Shown here piece after piece: positions 1 to 7,440 of a stretch of DNA of 9,228 nt. A program made the translations under genes and the position numbers. Position 1 is the stretch's first letter, and each line of letters begins with the position of its first letter. Source of the DNA: Verrucomicrobiota bacterium (lineage in GTDB: Bacteria; Verrucomicrobiota; Verrucomicrobiia; Limisphaerales; UBA8199); the NCBI GenBank assembly GCA_026397855.1, contig JAPLUA010000272.1, positions 1-9,228 of the forward strand, given 5' to 3'. The notes below the pieces were generated by a model. It ran no database searches. It worked only from the letters and a program-made list of their open reading frames with translations, and had not been told where the DNA came from.

Positions 1-341
1 CTGCCGGCAGAATCAAAAACCGGCTGTGGTTGGCGACCAAACTCAACCGGCGATCCCGCTGCGCCCGCGTCCAGCCAATCCGCTGATCACGGTGTTTGAG
101 ATGTTTAGCCGCCGCACTGAAGAGCAGCAGGGCCACCCAACACCCCTGCGCATCCATGGCCGCGTAATACATTTGCTCCCCCACAGGTTTGAGACCCCCC
201 CAAGTAATGGTGCTTTTGGAGTAGCCGTTGGAAAAGGCGACGCTGCTTAGGCTCGGTTACCAGCACCACCTGAACATGCTCCAAAAGCCCCTGATTATGG
301 ACCGGAGGCGTGCGTGATGACGACGACGTTTTCTGCTTCAT
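1..341 (-). pseudogene. DUF4338 (DruA-like) protein, 5' part, frameshifted and cut by the window edge
   Basis: The first frame starts at the ATG at 341 and reads through LVTEPKQRRLFQRLLQKHHYLGG; HHYLG is the hallmark of DUF4338, the domain of the Druantia protein DruA that also occurs widely in transposon-like proteins. After a run of seven C on the plus strand (195-201) the family continues in another frame: EQMYYAAMDAQGCW, then HRDQRIGWTRAQRDRRL, then NHSRFLILP at the window edge. Those RD-IGW and N-SRFLILP motifs are also typical. Removing one C gives a seamless HHYLGGLKPVGEQMYYA. I see no convincing Shine-Dalgarno, only a G run before the ATG. The remainder lies off the window, so I cannot tell whether a transposase domain follows. 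It may be a decayed copy, a sequencing error in a homopolymer, or a slippage-expressed gene. The family call is fairly sure; a defence role is not supported, because no other Druantia gene is visible. Confidence 0.75.
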
Positions 342-345
342 GCCC

Positions 346-362
346 CCGACTCTAGAAGTCGG
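346..362. repeat. Short perfect hairpin between divergent genes
   Basis: CCGACT (346-351) and AGTCGG (357-362) are perfect inverted arms around the five-base loop CTAGA. The hairpin begins five bases upstream of the ATG of the DUF4338-like gene. It could be an operator, or part of the end of the element carrying that gene; there is no T-tract to suggest a terminator. The arms are only six bases, so chance is possible. Confidence 0.35.
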
Positions 363-499
363 AAGGCAACTGTTCCGCCAAATCTGCGGTTGCCTTGCTA
401 TTCCGCCCCCCGGCTACCCTCATGCATACGCGCTGGGCGCGAATATGGCCGGGTGCGCCGAACTTGTCCACGGGCGGCTGCTCCTGTTAATCTGGAGGC

Positions 500-1893
500 A
501 TGATTCCAATCCGACACCTTATCGGGGCAGCCCTGTTCTGTCTCTGCACCGCGTGTTGCCTTGCCGCTCCGCACGCCAAGCCTGGCTGGCCAAGGGCAAG
601 CGGTCTGAGCGATCGGGCTGGATCTACCTGCACGTTGAAGGCGAACCCCGCGAGCGCGGGTTTCAGCATGGTTACTTGCTGGCGAAGGAGATTGGCGAGG
701 GCCTGCGCGTGACCCGCATCGGGTGGCAGCACCAAAGCGCGATGGATTGGCCCTGGCTTGTGACCCGTGCCGCGGCCATGTTCGTGCCACGCATTGACGC
801 CGAGAACCTGGCGGAACTGGAAGGCATTGCCGCCGGCGCCATGGCTGCGGGCGTCAAGGTCTCGCGCGACGAACTTGTCGCCTACAACGGCATCATTGAA
901 CTGGGCGGGTACTGGTGGCCCACCGAGCTGAAGAAGATCAAGGACGGCCCCGCCCCGCCGGTACGCGATTCGTGCAGCTCGTTCATCGCCACGGGCACTT
1001 GGACCAAGGACGGGAACTTCGTCCTGGGCCACAACACCATGCAAGGCTACGGCGATGTGTTCCCCAATATCATCCAGGACATCGTGCCCGCCCACGGGCA
1101 CCGGATCTTCTGGCAGACCACCCCCGGCTGGATTCACAGCGGCACAGACTTCTTCGTGACCTCGGCAGGCATCGCCGGATCGGAGACCACCATCGGCCAG
1201 TTCGAGGGCTTTGAAACAAACGGCGTGCCCGAGTTCGCGCGGATGCGACGGGCGACCCAGGACGCCGCCTCCATTGACGAGTGGTGTGACATCATGAAGC
1301 GCCACAACAACGGCGCCTACGCCAATGCCTGGCTGCTGGGCGATGCCAACACCCGGGAGATTGCCCGCCTCGAGCTCGGCCTCAAATACGCTGCCTATGA
1401 AAAGAAGCGCGACGGCTATTTCATCGGATCGAACGTCGCCGAGGACCGGAGAATCCTGCTCCACGAAACCGAGCGCAATGATGCCGACATCCGCATATCC
1501 TCGGTTGCCCGCCGGGTGCGATGGAAGCAGTTGATGAAGAAGCACGCCGGCAGGATTGATGTCCCATTGGCCCGGCGGTTCGAGGCCGACCACTTTGACG
1601 CCTGGCGGGAGAAGGTTCTCCCCGGGGGCCGATCTCTCTGCGGTCACTTCGACCTCGACCCGGAGGGGCAGGGGCATGATGTGCCTTTTGACTGCAGCGG
1701 GACCGTTGACGGCAAGGTGGTGGATGGCGCAATGGTGAAGCGGATGGCTTTCGACGCCCGCTGGGGCTCCGCCTGCGGCACGACCTTCCGCGCCGGCAAG
1801 TTCCTCTCCGCCCACCCCCAATTCGAGTGGCTCGAGGCCACCTTGCAGGACCGCCCGGGACAGCCGTGGACCACCTTCAGGGCCGGAGAATAG
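500..1893 (+). CDS. Secreted phospholipase B-like / C45-type Ntn hydrolase, frameshifted after the signal peptide
   Basis: From the ATG at 500 the sequence encodes a clear Sec signal peptide, MIPIRHLIGAALF then CLCTACCLAAP, with GGAGG at 494-498 but only one base from the ATG. That frame fails after HAKPGW. The enzyme body lies in another frame, from LAKGKRSERSGWIYLHVEG (586 on) to the TAG at 1891-1893. Adding one CTGG unit to the CTGGCTGG at 582-589 joins the two as AKPGWLAKGKRSER, giving 465 residues. In that numbering, RGFQHGY (about 54-60) is the usual N-terminal motif. Cys160 in RDSCSSF (codon 973-975) is the likely nucleophile exposed by autoproteolysis, and GHNTMQGYGDVFPN follows at about 178-191. 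Relatives are phospholipase B-like amide/ester hydrolases and C45 acyltransferases; the substrate is unknown. The body's frame is open from 310, but its start there is not signal-like and overlaps the divergent gene. The family is fairly sure; whether the gene is intact is not. Confidence 0.75.
582..589 (+). repeat. CTGG tandem repeat at the frame change of the hydrolase gene
   Basis: Two tandem CTGG units lie exactly where the reading frame must change. A third unit would fuse signal peptide and enzyme in frame with no stop codon and with plausible residues (W-L-A-K). Loss of one four-base unit is therefore the simplest explanation. Two units is a very short array, so an assembly error or ordinary decay is as likely as a contingency repeat. 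Confidence 0.45.
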
Positions 1894-1938
1894 GACCGGG
1901 GGAGACGAGGATAGCCGGCATCCGGGGCGAGCGGCTTC

Positions 1939-4347
1939 CTAATGGGCAACCACTTCGAAGGGGATGGCGGGGAGCGTGCCCACCGCCGTCCGGCGCTGGT
2001 TGTTCTGCTTCTTGGCCTTTTGCGGTGTGGCAAACCGCTGCCCGGGCATGATGCTGACAATCAGGTTGCCCTTGAGGCCGGGCTTGGTTTTGGCCGCGTC
2101 GCTGCGCAGTTCGATCTCCGCGCCCCCGTCGGCGGGCGATACCTTCACGATGCTGATTCCCTCGGGCGGTTCGTTCAGTTCGAGTTGGAAGCTATTGGCG
2201 AAGGCGCCGCTGGGCGTGCCAACGAGAACCCGGACGCTTCCTCCGACCGGGATCTGCACCGGCGTCGAGCCAAGAATCTTCAAGTTGCCGCGCCCCATGA
2301 ACCGCCCCGAGACGGCGACATCCATCTCCTTTGCCGGGACGAGATGGCGGTAGGCGAAAGCCTGCATCATATCCTCGGCCGGCACAGCCGCATGGACCAC
2401 GGGCTGTCCCTGGATGGTGGCCCGGCCTTCGAGGAAGAGCCGAATGGGATCGCGGGTGGGCTTCGGCGGGGCGGAGAGGGTCAGGCGCACCTGGTCCTGG
2501 CCGGCGGGCACCTTTGCGCCGCCCAGCGTGAATCCCGAGGGCGCATCCTTCAGAACCACCGCAATCTCATTGGAGAAGCCGTCCCGCCGGAGGGCATAGA
2601 CCGTGATGGGGATCGTCGCGCCGCCGCGGACGTTGATGCTCGATGGCGCAACGCGAAGTGCGAAATCGGGCCGGGGGGCGCTGATGCGTAGCCGGTAGCC
2701 ATATTCCGGGCCACCCTGGCGCTGCGAATCGCCCAGGTGCAAGAAGTAGGTTCCGGTCGCCGGAAGCGTGGTCCGGAGCCAGGAGTCCGCATAGTGCGTG
2801 TTCAAGCCGGCCCCTTTGTCCTCGTTGTCGTCGTTGAAGGCGAGCTGTTTGCCGGCCTCGTCGGTCAGCTTGAGAACGGAATCGAGCGGCGAATCGAGCC
2901 GGCGGGCGTGAACTTCGGCCACGACATCGTCCCCGGCGCGGCCTTCAAAGCGGAACACGTCCCATTCACCCGGCTTTCCGATACGGCCGTTGATGATGAC
3001 GGGCAGGGTGACCGATTGGGCGGCTGCGGCGGAATGGTTCGGCTCCTTTTCGAGAACCTCAGGGAGCGTGTCCACGGCGAAGGGGACGCGGTTGGCAAGC
3101 GGAACCTCCTTGCTGACTGCCAGCGGGCCGATGCCGGCCTCGAGGTTTGTTACGGTCACGGTATTGGTCGGGAGATTCCAACCTTCGAGCTGCACCGTGC
3201 TGGTGGCGTTCGTCTGGCCGCCCAGGGGGAAAACGCTGGTGATGTAAGGCACCTCGCCCACGGTGATGCGATAGACGAAGTCGTCCCGTCCACGGTAGAT
3301 GGAATCCCTGATCTCGGCCACATATTCGCCGTCCCTGGGCAACTCACAATAGAGGACCGGATCGGGGTGGAACCGGTAGTGGTCGGCGTAAGCGAGTTCG
3401 TGCCCCTTCGAATCATAAAGGGTCAGCGCGGCCTGGAACCATCCGGGGACGGCGTCGGGCAGGTAGGGGATCAGTTCGCGCGCGCATGCCGCCACGACCA
3501 GGCGCTGGCCTTTGTGCCCCTGGAAGTGATACCGGTCCACGCCGCCTTGCAGAACCTGGCCGTTCACCACCGCCGGCACGGTGATGTTCATCTCGGTGGG
3601 CGCGGTGGCTTTCTGCTCGTTGTTGTTGCGGGCGGGCTTGAAGGCGGGAATCTCATCGCTGAGCTTGGAGTTCTTCTTGCTGAATTCCGGCAGTTGGCCG
3701 ACACAGAACATGAGCGGGTTCGACAGGCCGATCTGCGTGCCGAGCCGTATCTCGCGCTCGCCCGGGCCGGCATCGGGGTCCAGGGTGATCCTGACGGTGA
3801 CCGTTTCGGCGATGGCGGGATTGGGCGGCCGCCTCTGGTAGTTGGCGATCTTTCGCCGGAGTTCGTCGAACAGTTGCTGGTCGGCTGCTGTCCAGGTGGC
3901 GTTGGCCGAGGCCTGAGAAGAGGCTGCTGCGCCTCGCTTGCGGCCCTGCTTGTAGGAGGCCTGCCGTTTCTGCTGAAGCTCCTGCAGCTTCTCGCGCATC
4001 TGGTTGAACTGCTGGGGCGTCAGCGGCTTGCTGAACGCCGCCACGGTCGCACGAATGCCCGCGCCGGAGATATGCGCGTTGGTCACCCCGTCCAGGAATT
4101 GTCCGCCTACGACAACCTCGATTGTCCCGCCCTGCCGCCCTCCGGCCGGATACACGTAGCCGATGTGCGGGGTGCGGTCTTGGGCAGAAGCAGGGATGAC
4201 GAGCCAGAGTAATACCGCGAGTGCGGGCAGGTTTGGCAAATCCGAAAGCCGAAATCCGAAAACCGAAGGAAGCCCGAAATCCGAAGTCCGAAGTGGGGCT
4301 GGGAAGAGGGGCGGGCAGGGACGCAAGGGTCGCGGTTTAGGATTCAA
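1939..4347 (-). CDS. Exported PPC-domain (pre-peptidase C-terminal) multidomain protein
   Basis: This 802-residue protein is last in the operon. Residues 40-51 are a hydrophobic core followed by an ASA cleavage site (53-55), so it should leave the cytoplasm. Next comes a TIG/IPT-like segment (about 58-100, IGYVYPAGGRQGGTIEV), a Gln/Lys-rich, probably helical stretch (about 105-170), a first PPC-like beta domain (about 245-360), a second TIG-like segment (YITSVFPLGGQTN on), and a second PPC-like domain opening with EKEPNHS and containing NDDNED. The C-terminus is beta-rich and Ig-like. No catalytic motif is seen; the domains suggest binding or cell-surface assembly. The start is TTG, supported by AAGGAG five bases upstream and by overlap with the DUF1501 stop. 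The presequence of about 55 residues is unusually long because residues about 18-36 are encoded by a heptamer repeat. Such proteins commonly sit beside DUF1501 and DUF1549 genes in PVC bacteria. The exact role is unknown. Confidence 0.85.
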   Translation of the reverse strand: MNPKPRPLRPCPPLFPAPLRTSDFGLPSVFGFRLSDLPNLPALAVLLWLVIPASAQDRTPHIGYVYPAGGRQGGTIEVVVGGQFLDGVTNAHISGAGIRATVAAFSKPLTPQQFNQMREKLQELQQKRQASYKQGRKRGAAASSQASANATWTAADQQLFDELRRKIANYQRRPPNPAIAETVTVRITLDPDAGPGEREIRLGTQIGLSNPLMFCVGQLPEFSKKNSKLSDEIPAFKPARNNNEQKATAPTEMNITVPAVVNGQVLQGGVDRYHFQGHKGQRLVVAACARELIPYLPDAVPGWFQAALTLYDSKGHELAYADHYRFHPDPVLYCELPRDGEYVAEIRDSIYRGRDDFVYRITVGEVPYITSVFPLGGQTNATSTVQLEGWNLPTNTVTVTNLEAGIGPLAVSKEVPLANRVPFAVDTLPEVLEKEPNHSAAAAQSVTLPVIINGRIGKPGEWDVFRFEGRAGDDVVAEVHARRLDSPLDSVLKLTDEAGKQLAFNDDNEDKGAGLNTHYADSWLRTTLPATGTYFLHLGDSQRQGGPEYGYRLRISAPRPDFALRVAPSSINVRGGATIPITVYALRRDGFSNEIAVVLKDAPSGFTLGGAKVPAGQDQVRLTLSAPPKPTRDPIRLFLEGRATIQGQPVVHAAVPAEDMMQAFAYRHLVPAKEMDVAVSGRFMGRGNLKILGSTPVQIPVGGSVRVLVGTPSGAFANSFQLELNEPPEGISIVKVSPADGGAEIELRSDAAKTKPGLKGNLIVSIMPGQRFATPQKAKKQNNQRRTAVGTLPAIPFEVVAH
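4239..4294. repeat. CCGAA heptamer repeat within the PPC gene's signal-peptide region
   Basis: CCGAA occurs seven times on the plus strand, starting at 4242, 4249, 4256, 4263, 4274, 4281 and 4288. Spacing is exactly seven bases except for one eleven-base step, giving a consensus of about A-T-CCGAA. In the minus-strand gene it encodes Phe/Ser/Asp/Gly-rich residues (SDFG, FGFRLSD) ahead of the hydrophobic core. I recall similar heptamer arrays scattered in verrucomicrobial genomes but cannot verify that here. Confidence 0.85.
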
Positions 4348-5741
4348 ACAATCTCCTTTAGTTTTCCGCCCATGGTTACGCCGTCGGTGGCCGACGGTAC
4401 GGCGCGAATGGTCAGGCCCTGGGGATGCGGCAGCTTCGCCTCGGGATCAATCCCGAGCAGCTCGTACATGCTGCCAACCAGGTCGCACGGGTAAACGGGA
4501 CGCTCCTTGACCTCCTGCCCCTTGGCATCCGAGGTGCCCACCACATGGCCTCCCTTGAAGCCGCCGCCGGCGACGACGGCGGAAAAGACCTGGCCGTGGT
4601 GGCCGCGGCCGCCGTTCCAGGGCGCTTCCCACAGGACCTTGGGGGTGCGGCCGAATTCGCCGCTCCACCAGACGATGGTGTTGTCCAGCAGCCCGTGCTC
4701 CGACAAATCTTGCAGGAGGCTGGACATCGCTTTGTCCATTTCCGGCAGGCGCTGGCGCATCACCTGGAAATTCTGTTTATGCGTGTCCCAGCCGCCCTTG
4801 TAGTTGATCGTGATATACGGCACCCCGCGCTCCACCAGGCGGCGCGCCACCAGGCAGGACTGCCCGAATGTGGTGCGCCCATAGCGTTCCCGCACCTCAT
4901 CCTTCTCCTGCGCCAGGTCAAACACCTTGCCCCCGTCGCCCAGCATCAGGTCGTAGGCCTGCTTCTCGCATTGGTCGGAGGCGGCCAGCTGCGGATCGTT
5001 GGGCAATGCCTGCTCCAGCGTGTTGAGCTTGTGCAGCAGATCCCGCCGCCCGCGCTGGCGCTGCTCGGTGATGCCCTGTGCCACGATCCCTTCCACCGCG
5101 AAGGGCGTCTGCCTCGGGTCGCCGCCGGTCGCAAACGGCTTGTAGCGCGCGCCCATGAAGCCGGCCTCGGAAAATCGCCCCTGCGGCTCGGTCAGCACGA
5201 TGTAAGGCGGAACCAGCCCCTTGTAGCCGGCCTGGTAGCCCTTGAAAAGCGAGACGACTGCGCCGACGCTCGGGAACACATCCCGCCCGCCCTGGGCGCG
5301 CGCGGTCTGGACCATGTAGGCGGCGGTCTCGTGGCCGTTTACGCCGTGCGTCATGCTGCGGATGATCGAATACTTGTCCGCCTGCTTCGCCAGCAGCGGC
5401 ATCAGTTCGCTGATCCTGACCCCGTCCACGTTGGTGGCGATCGGCTTGTCGAGCGGCCCGCAGTAATCGGATCCCGCTTCCGGCTTCGGATCCCAGGTAT
5501 CCAGGTGCGAAGGGCCGCCCCACATCCAGATCTGGATGACGGACTTGGCCCGGGCCTTCGGCGAGGGCGTCGCCGCCAGCGCGCGCAGATTCACGTGGTG
5601 GCCCAGCACCAGGCCGGCCGCGCCAAGCAGCGTGCGCTGCACCGCCTCGCGCCGGGAAATTGCCGTCGCGGCCATGCGGGTGACCTGTTTGTCCGACCAG
5701 GGCTTGAAGGATCTGTTGTCTGCGTTGTGGATCATGCTCAT
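4344..5741 (-). CDS. DUF1501 family exported protein
   Basis: This 465-residue protein matches DUF1501, a family related to sulfatases and alkaline phosphatases. Residues 29-31 (SRR) begin a Tat-like signal, SRREAVQRTLLGAAG, followed by a hydrophobic stretch to about 47, so the protein is probably exported folded. Family motifs in order are WMWGGPSHLDTWDPKPE (72-88), H132 and H137 in THGVNGHE, GGWDTH (316-321), WWSGEFGRTPK (358-368) and GRGHHG (378-383). The His and Asp residues among them are candidate metal ligands by analogy with the sulfatase fold; I know of no proven reaction. A GAGGTG lies five bases before the ATG at 5741. The ATG for Met23 is closer to the Tat motif and is a possible alternative. 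The gene starts 34 bases after the DUF1549/DUF1553 stop and overlaps the PPC gene, so the three are almost certainly one transcript. Length and motifs look complete. Confidence 0.95.
   Translation of the reverse strand: MSMIHNADNRSFKPWSDKQVTRMAATAISRREAVQRTLLGAAGLVLGHHVNLRALAATPSPKARAKSVIQIWMWGGPSHLDTWDPKPEAGSDYCGPLDKPIATNVDGVRISELMPLLAKQADKYSIIRSMTHGVNGHETAAYMVQTARAQGGRDVFPSVGAVVSLFKGYQAGYKGLVPPYIVLTEPQGRFSEAGFMGARYKPFATGGDPRQTPFAVEGIVAQGITEQRQRGRRDLLHKLNTLEQALPNDPQLAASDQCEKQAYDLMLGDGGKVFDLAQEKDEVRERYGRTTFGQSCLVARRLVERGVPYITINYKGGWDTHKQNFQVMRQRLPEMDKAMSSLLQDLSEHGLLDNTIVWWSGEFGRTPKVLWEAPWNGGRGHHGQVFSAVVAGGGFKGGHVVGTSDAKGQEVKERPVYPCDLVGSMYELLGIDPEAKLPHPQGLTIRAVPSATDGVTMGGKLKEIV
4353..4358 (-). 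promoter_or_regulatory. Shine-Dalgarno that fixes the TTG start of the PPC gene
   Basis: On the minus strand AAGGAG ends five bases before TTG (4347-4345), and that TTG overlaps the TGA stop of the DUF1501 gene as TTGA. The spacing is ideal and there is no competing ATG near the signal peptide. This points to coupled translation from a non-ATG start. Confidence 0.7.
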
Positions 5742-5775
5742 TTTGACACCTCGGGAGTTGTTGTGCTCGTTTGCG

Positions 5776-7365
5776 TTAATGCCGGTAAAGGAATTCTGCG
5801 CCGTTGACCAGGGCCCAGGCGAGGTCCACCGCCGCCTCGCGCGGCTTCATCTTGCCCGCCTCGAAATACGCTTCCACGTTCTGCAGCTCCGTCTCGGTCG
5901 GGAACCGCGAAAGAATGCCCAGGTACATCCCCGTGGCAATCTCGCGCGGGGTCTTCTTGCCTTGGGTCAGGTATTGCACCATCCGGCACTGGTCAATCTT
6001 GCGCTGGATATGGCTCGAATTGAGCAGGTGCAGGCGCTGGTCGGCGCTGGGACGATTGTTGCGCTCGGACTCGAGCCCGGTGTCGCGCGAGGGCCGGCCG
6101 AAGAGTTCCAGGAAGGAGCTGGTGATGCTGCCGTCTGGCAGGGTGATCGAGCGGTGGCTGCCCGGGATATAGGTGAAGGGCTCCGGGATGGCGCTGGAGT
6201 ATTGCTCCGTCGTGCCGGTGATCTCATCCAGGGCGTCAATCAGCACCTCCGCCTCCAGCCGCCGCAACAGGTAGTGCGCGAAATTGGCTTCGGCCTCTGG
6301 GCTGTCGGTCCTGGGGACAGCGGAAAGCTGGTAGGTCCTCGAGTTCAGGATCAAGCGGTAGAGCTTCTTCAGGTCGTAATGGCTGGCAATCAGTTCCCGC
6401 TCCAGGTAGGCCAGCAGCTCCGGATTCGCCGGCGGATTATCGGGCCGGATGTCGTCCGCCTCATGGATGATGCCGCGCCCCAGCAGCCAGGACCAGGTGC
6501 GGTTCGCGATGTTCCGGGTGAACCAGGGATTCTTCGGGTCAATCAGCCAATCGGCGAAGACCTCCCGCGGGTCGCGGTCGGCGGTGATCCGGGCGGTGGT
6601 GCCATCCGGAAAGACCGCAGTCGCCGGCACCACGCAGTTGGTGTCAGGGGCGTTGGTCTTGCCTGCATCGAAGAAGATAATCTCCTCCTTCCACTCCGAG
6701 GTGCATTTGTAGCCCACCTTCGAGAAGAAGGCCGACATGCCCGCCAGCTTCTCCTTCGGCCATTTCTCGGCCCGGGCTCCCATGAACGTCAGCGCCACGG
6801 TTTGCGCAATCGTCTGGGGATCCTTGTTCTGCATGGCGCGGTAGAAGTTGACCGCGCCTACCCGGAAGTTGCTTCCGCTGGTCGTCAGCAGCTCACGCAC
6901 GAATTGGTCGTAGGGCCGGTTCTCCCGGATGGCGGTGCGAATCCACCGGTGGTAGGCCTGCGCGGCGTTGGGCCACAGGTTGACCGGGAACTCCGCCTTG
7001 ACCCGCAGCAGGTCGCTCCACTTCATCGCCCAGTAATCCGGGAACTCGTCCCGCTCCAGCAGCTTGTCAACCAGCGCCCGGCGTTTGCCGGGCGAGCGGT
7101 CCAGTATGAAATCCTTCGCCTCCTGGGCGCTGGGCAGCGTGCCGATCACGTCCAGGTAGGCCCGTCGCACAAACACCCCGTCTGAGCAGAGGGATGCGGG
7201 CTCGATGTGCAGCTTCTCCAGCCTGGCCAGCACCAGGTTGTCTATCTCGCTGCGGGTGACTGCGTCCGAGCGGCTTTCATAGGGGTTGAGCGCCAGGGCC
7301 GGCGCCGCGCTCCCGGGCAGGGCGCCGAGGAGGAGCACCGCCAGAATCGCCGAGCTTCGTATCAT
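5776..7365 (-). CDS. DUF1549/DUF1553 (PSCyt2/PSD1) exported protein lacking the CxxCH motif
   Basis: Starting at the ATG at 7365 gives 529 residues and a good signal peptide (MIRSSAILAVLLLGALPGSA). An upstream in-frame GTG at 7401 would only put 12 extra residues in front of it. Residues about 38-240 match DUF1549 (DNLVLARLEKL, RRAYLDVIGTLP, KLLERDEFPDYWAMKWSDLL). Residues about 263-525 match DUF1553 (DPREVFADWLIDPKNPWF, NRTWSWLLGRGI, LILNSRTYQLS, LLNSSHIQ, EIATGMYLGILSRFPTE). The cytochrome-c-like CxxCH usual in DUF1549 is missing: the chain goes from TFMGARA straight to EKWPKEKLAGMSAFF. There is also no N-terminal cytochrome domain, so this is a short, haem-free form. It is the first gene of the operon. 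The upstream region has no strong Shine-Dalgarno. The family is known mainly by association with DUF1501 in PVC bacteria; its biochemical function is unestablished. Confidence 0.93.
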   Translation of the reverse strand: MIRSSAILAVLLLGALPGSAAPALALNPYESRSDAVTRSEIDNLVLARLEKLHIEPASLCSDGVFVRRAYLDVIGTLPSAQEAKDFILDRSPGKRRALVDKLLERDEFPDYWAMKWSDLLRVKAEFPVNLWPNAAQAYHRWIRTAIRENRPYDQFVRELLTTSGSNFRVGAVNFYRAMQNKDPQTIAQTVALTFMGARAEKWPKEKLAGMSAFFSKVGYKCTSEWKEEIIFFDAGKTNAPDTNCVVPATAVFPDGTTARITADRDPREVFADWLIDPKNPWFTRNIANRTWSWLLGRGIIHEADDIRPDNPPANPELLAYLERELIASHYDLKKLYRLILNSRTYQLSAVPRTDSPEAEANFAHYLLRRLEAEVLIDALDEITGTTEQYSSAIPEPFTYIPGSHRSITLPDGSITSSFLELFGRPSRDTGLESERNNRPSADQRLHLLNSSHIQRKIDQCRMVQYLTQGKKTPREIATGMYLGILSRFPTETELQNVEAYFEAGKMKPREAAVDLAWALVNGAEFLYRH

Positions 7366-7440
7366 AATTCTCAGGGCCGCAGGCAAAGCCGGAGTGCACA
7401 CGCCGGACCTTGCTTCATTACTCTAAGTCTAAGACGTTTC

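Noticed and set aside
1..341. Druantia anti-phage system
   Set aside because: Only a broken DUF4338 fragment is present and no other Druantia component is in the window. DUF4338 alone is common outside defence loci.
464..493. TTGTCC and TAATCT spaced by 18 bases, as a possible promoter for the hydrolase
   Set aside because: Both boxes are poor matches and would place the transcript start almost at the ATG at 500, so I do not call it.
310..499. Upstream extension of the hydrolase in its body frame, from the ATG at 310
   Set aside because: The extension overlaps the start of the divergent gene, has no signal-like character, and contradicts the clear signal peptide beginning at 500.
487..1821. 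Long open frame on the minus strand opposite the hydrolase gene
   Set aside because: It is antisense to a conserved enzyme and its translation shows no family motif. Long antisense frames are expected in GC-rich DNA.
1894..1938. Possible terminator between the convergent hydrolase and PPC genes
   Set aside because: Only a weak four-base inverted repeat is visible and there is no T-tract on either strand.
2737..4212. Long open frame on the plus strand opposite the PPC gene
   Set aside because: The Gly/Val/Arg-rich translation has no recognisable domain, while the minus strand encodes clear TIG and PPC-like domains.
4425..5807. Long open frame on the plus strand opposite the DUF1501 gene
   Set aside because: It is antisense to a strongly conserved family and its composition is His/Arg/Ala-rich and motif-free.
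5536..7185. Long open frame on the plus strand opposite the DUF1549/DUF1553 gene
   Set aside because: It is a shadow of the real gene, with no signal peptide or domain, and it crosses the operon junction.
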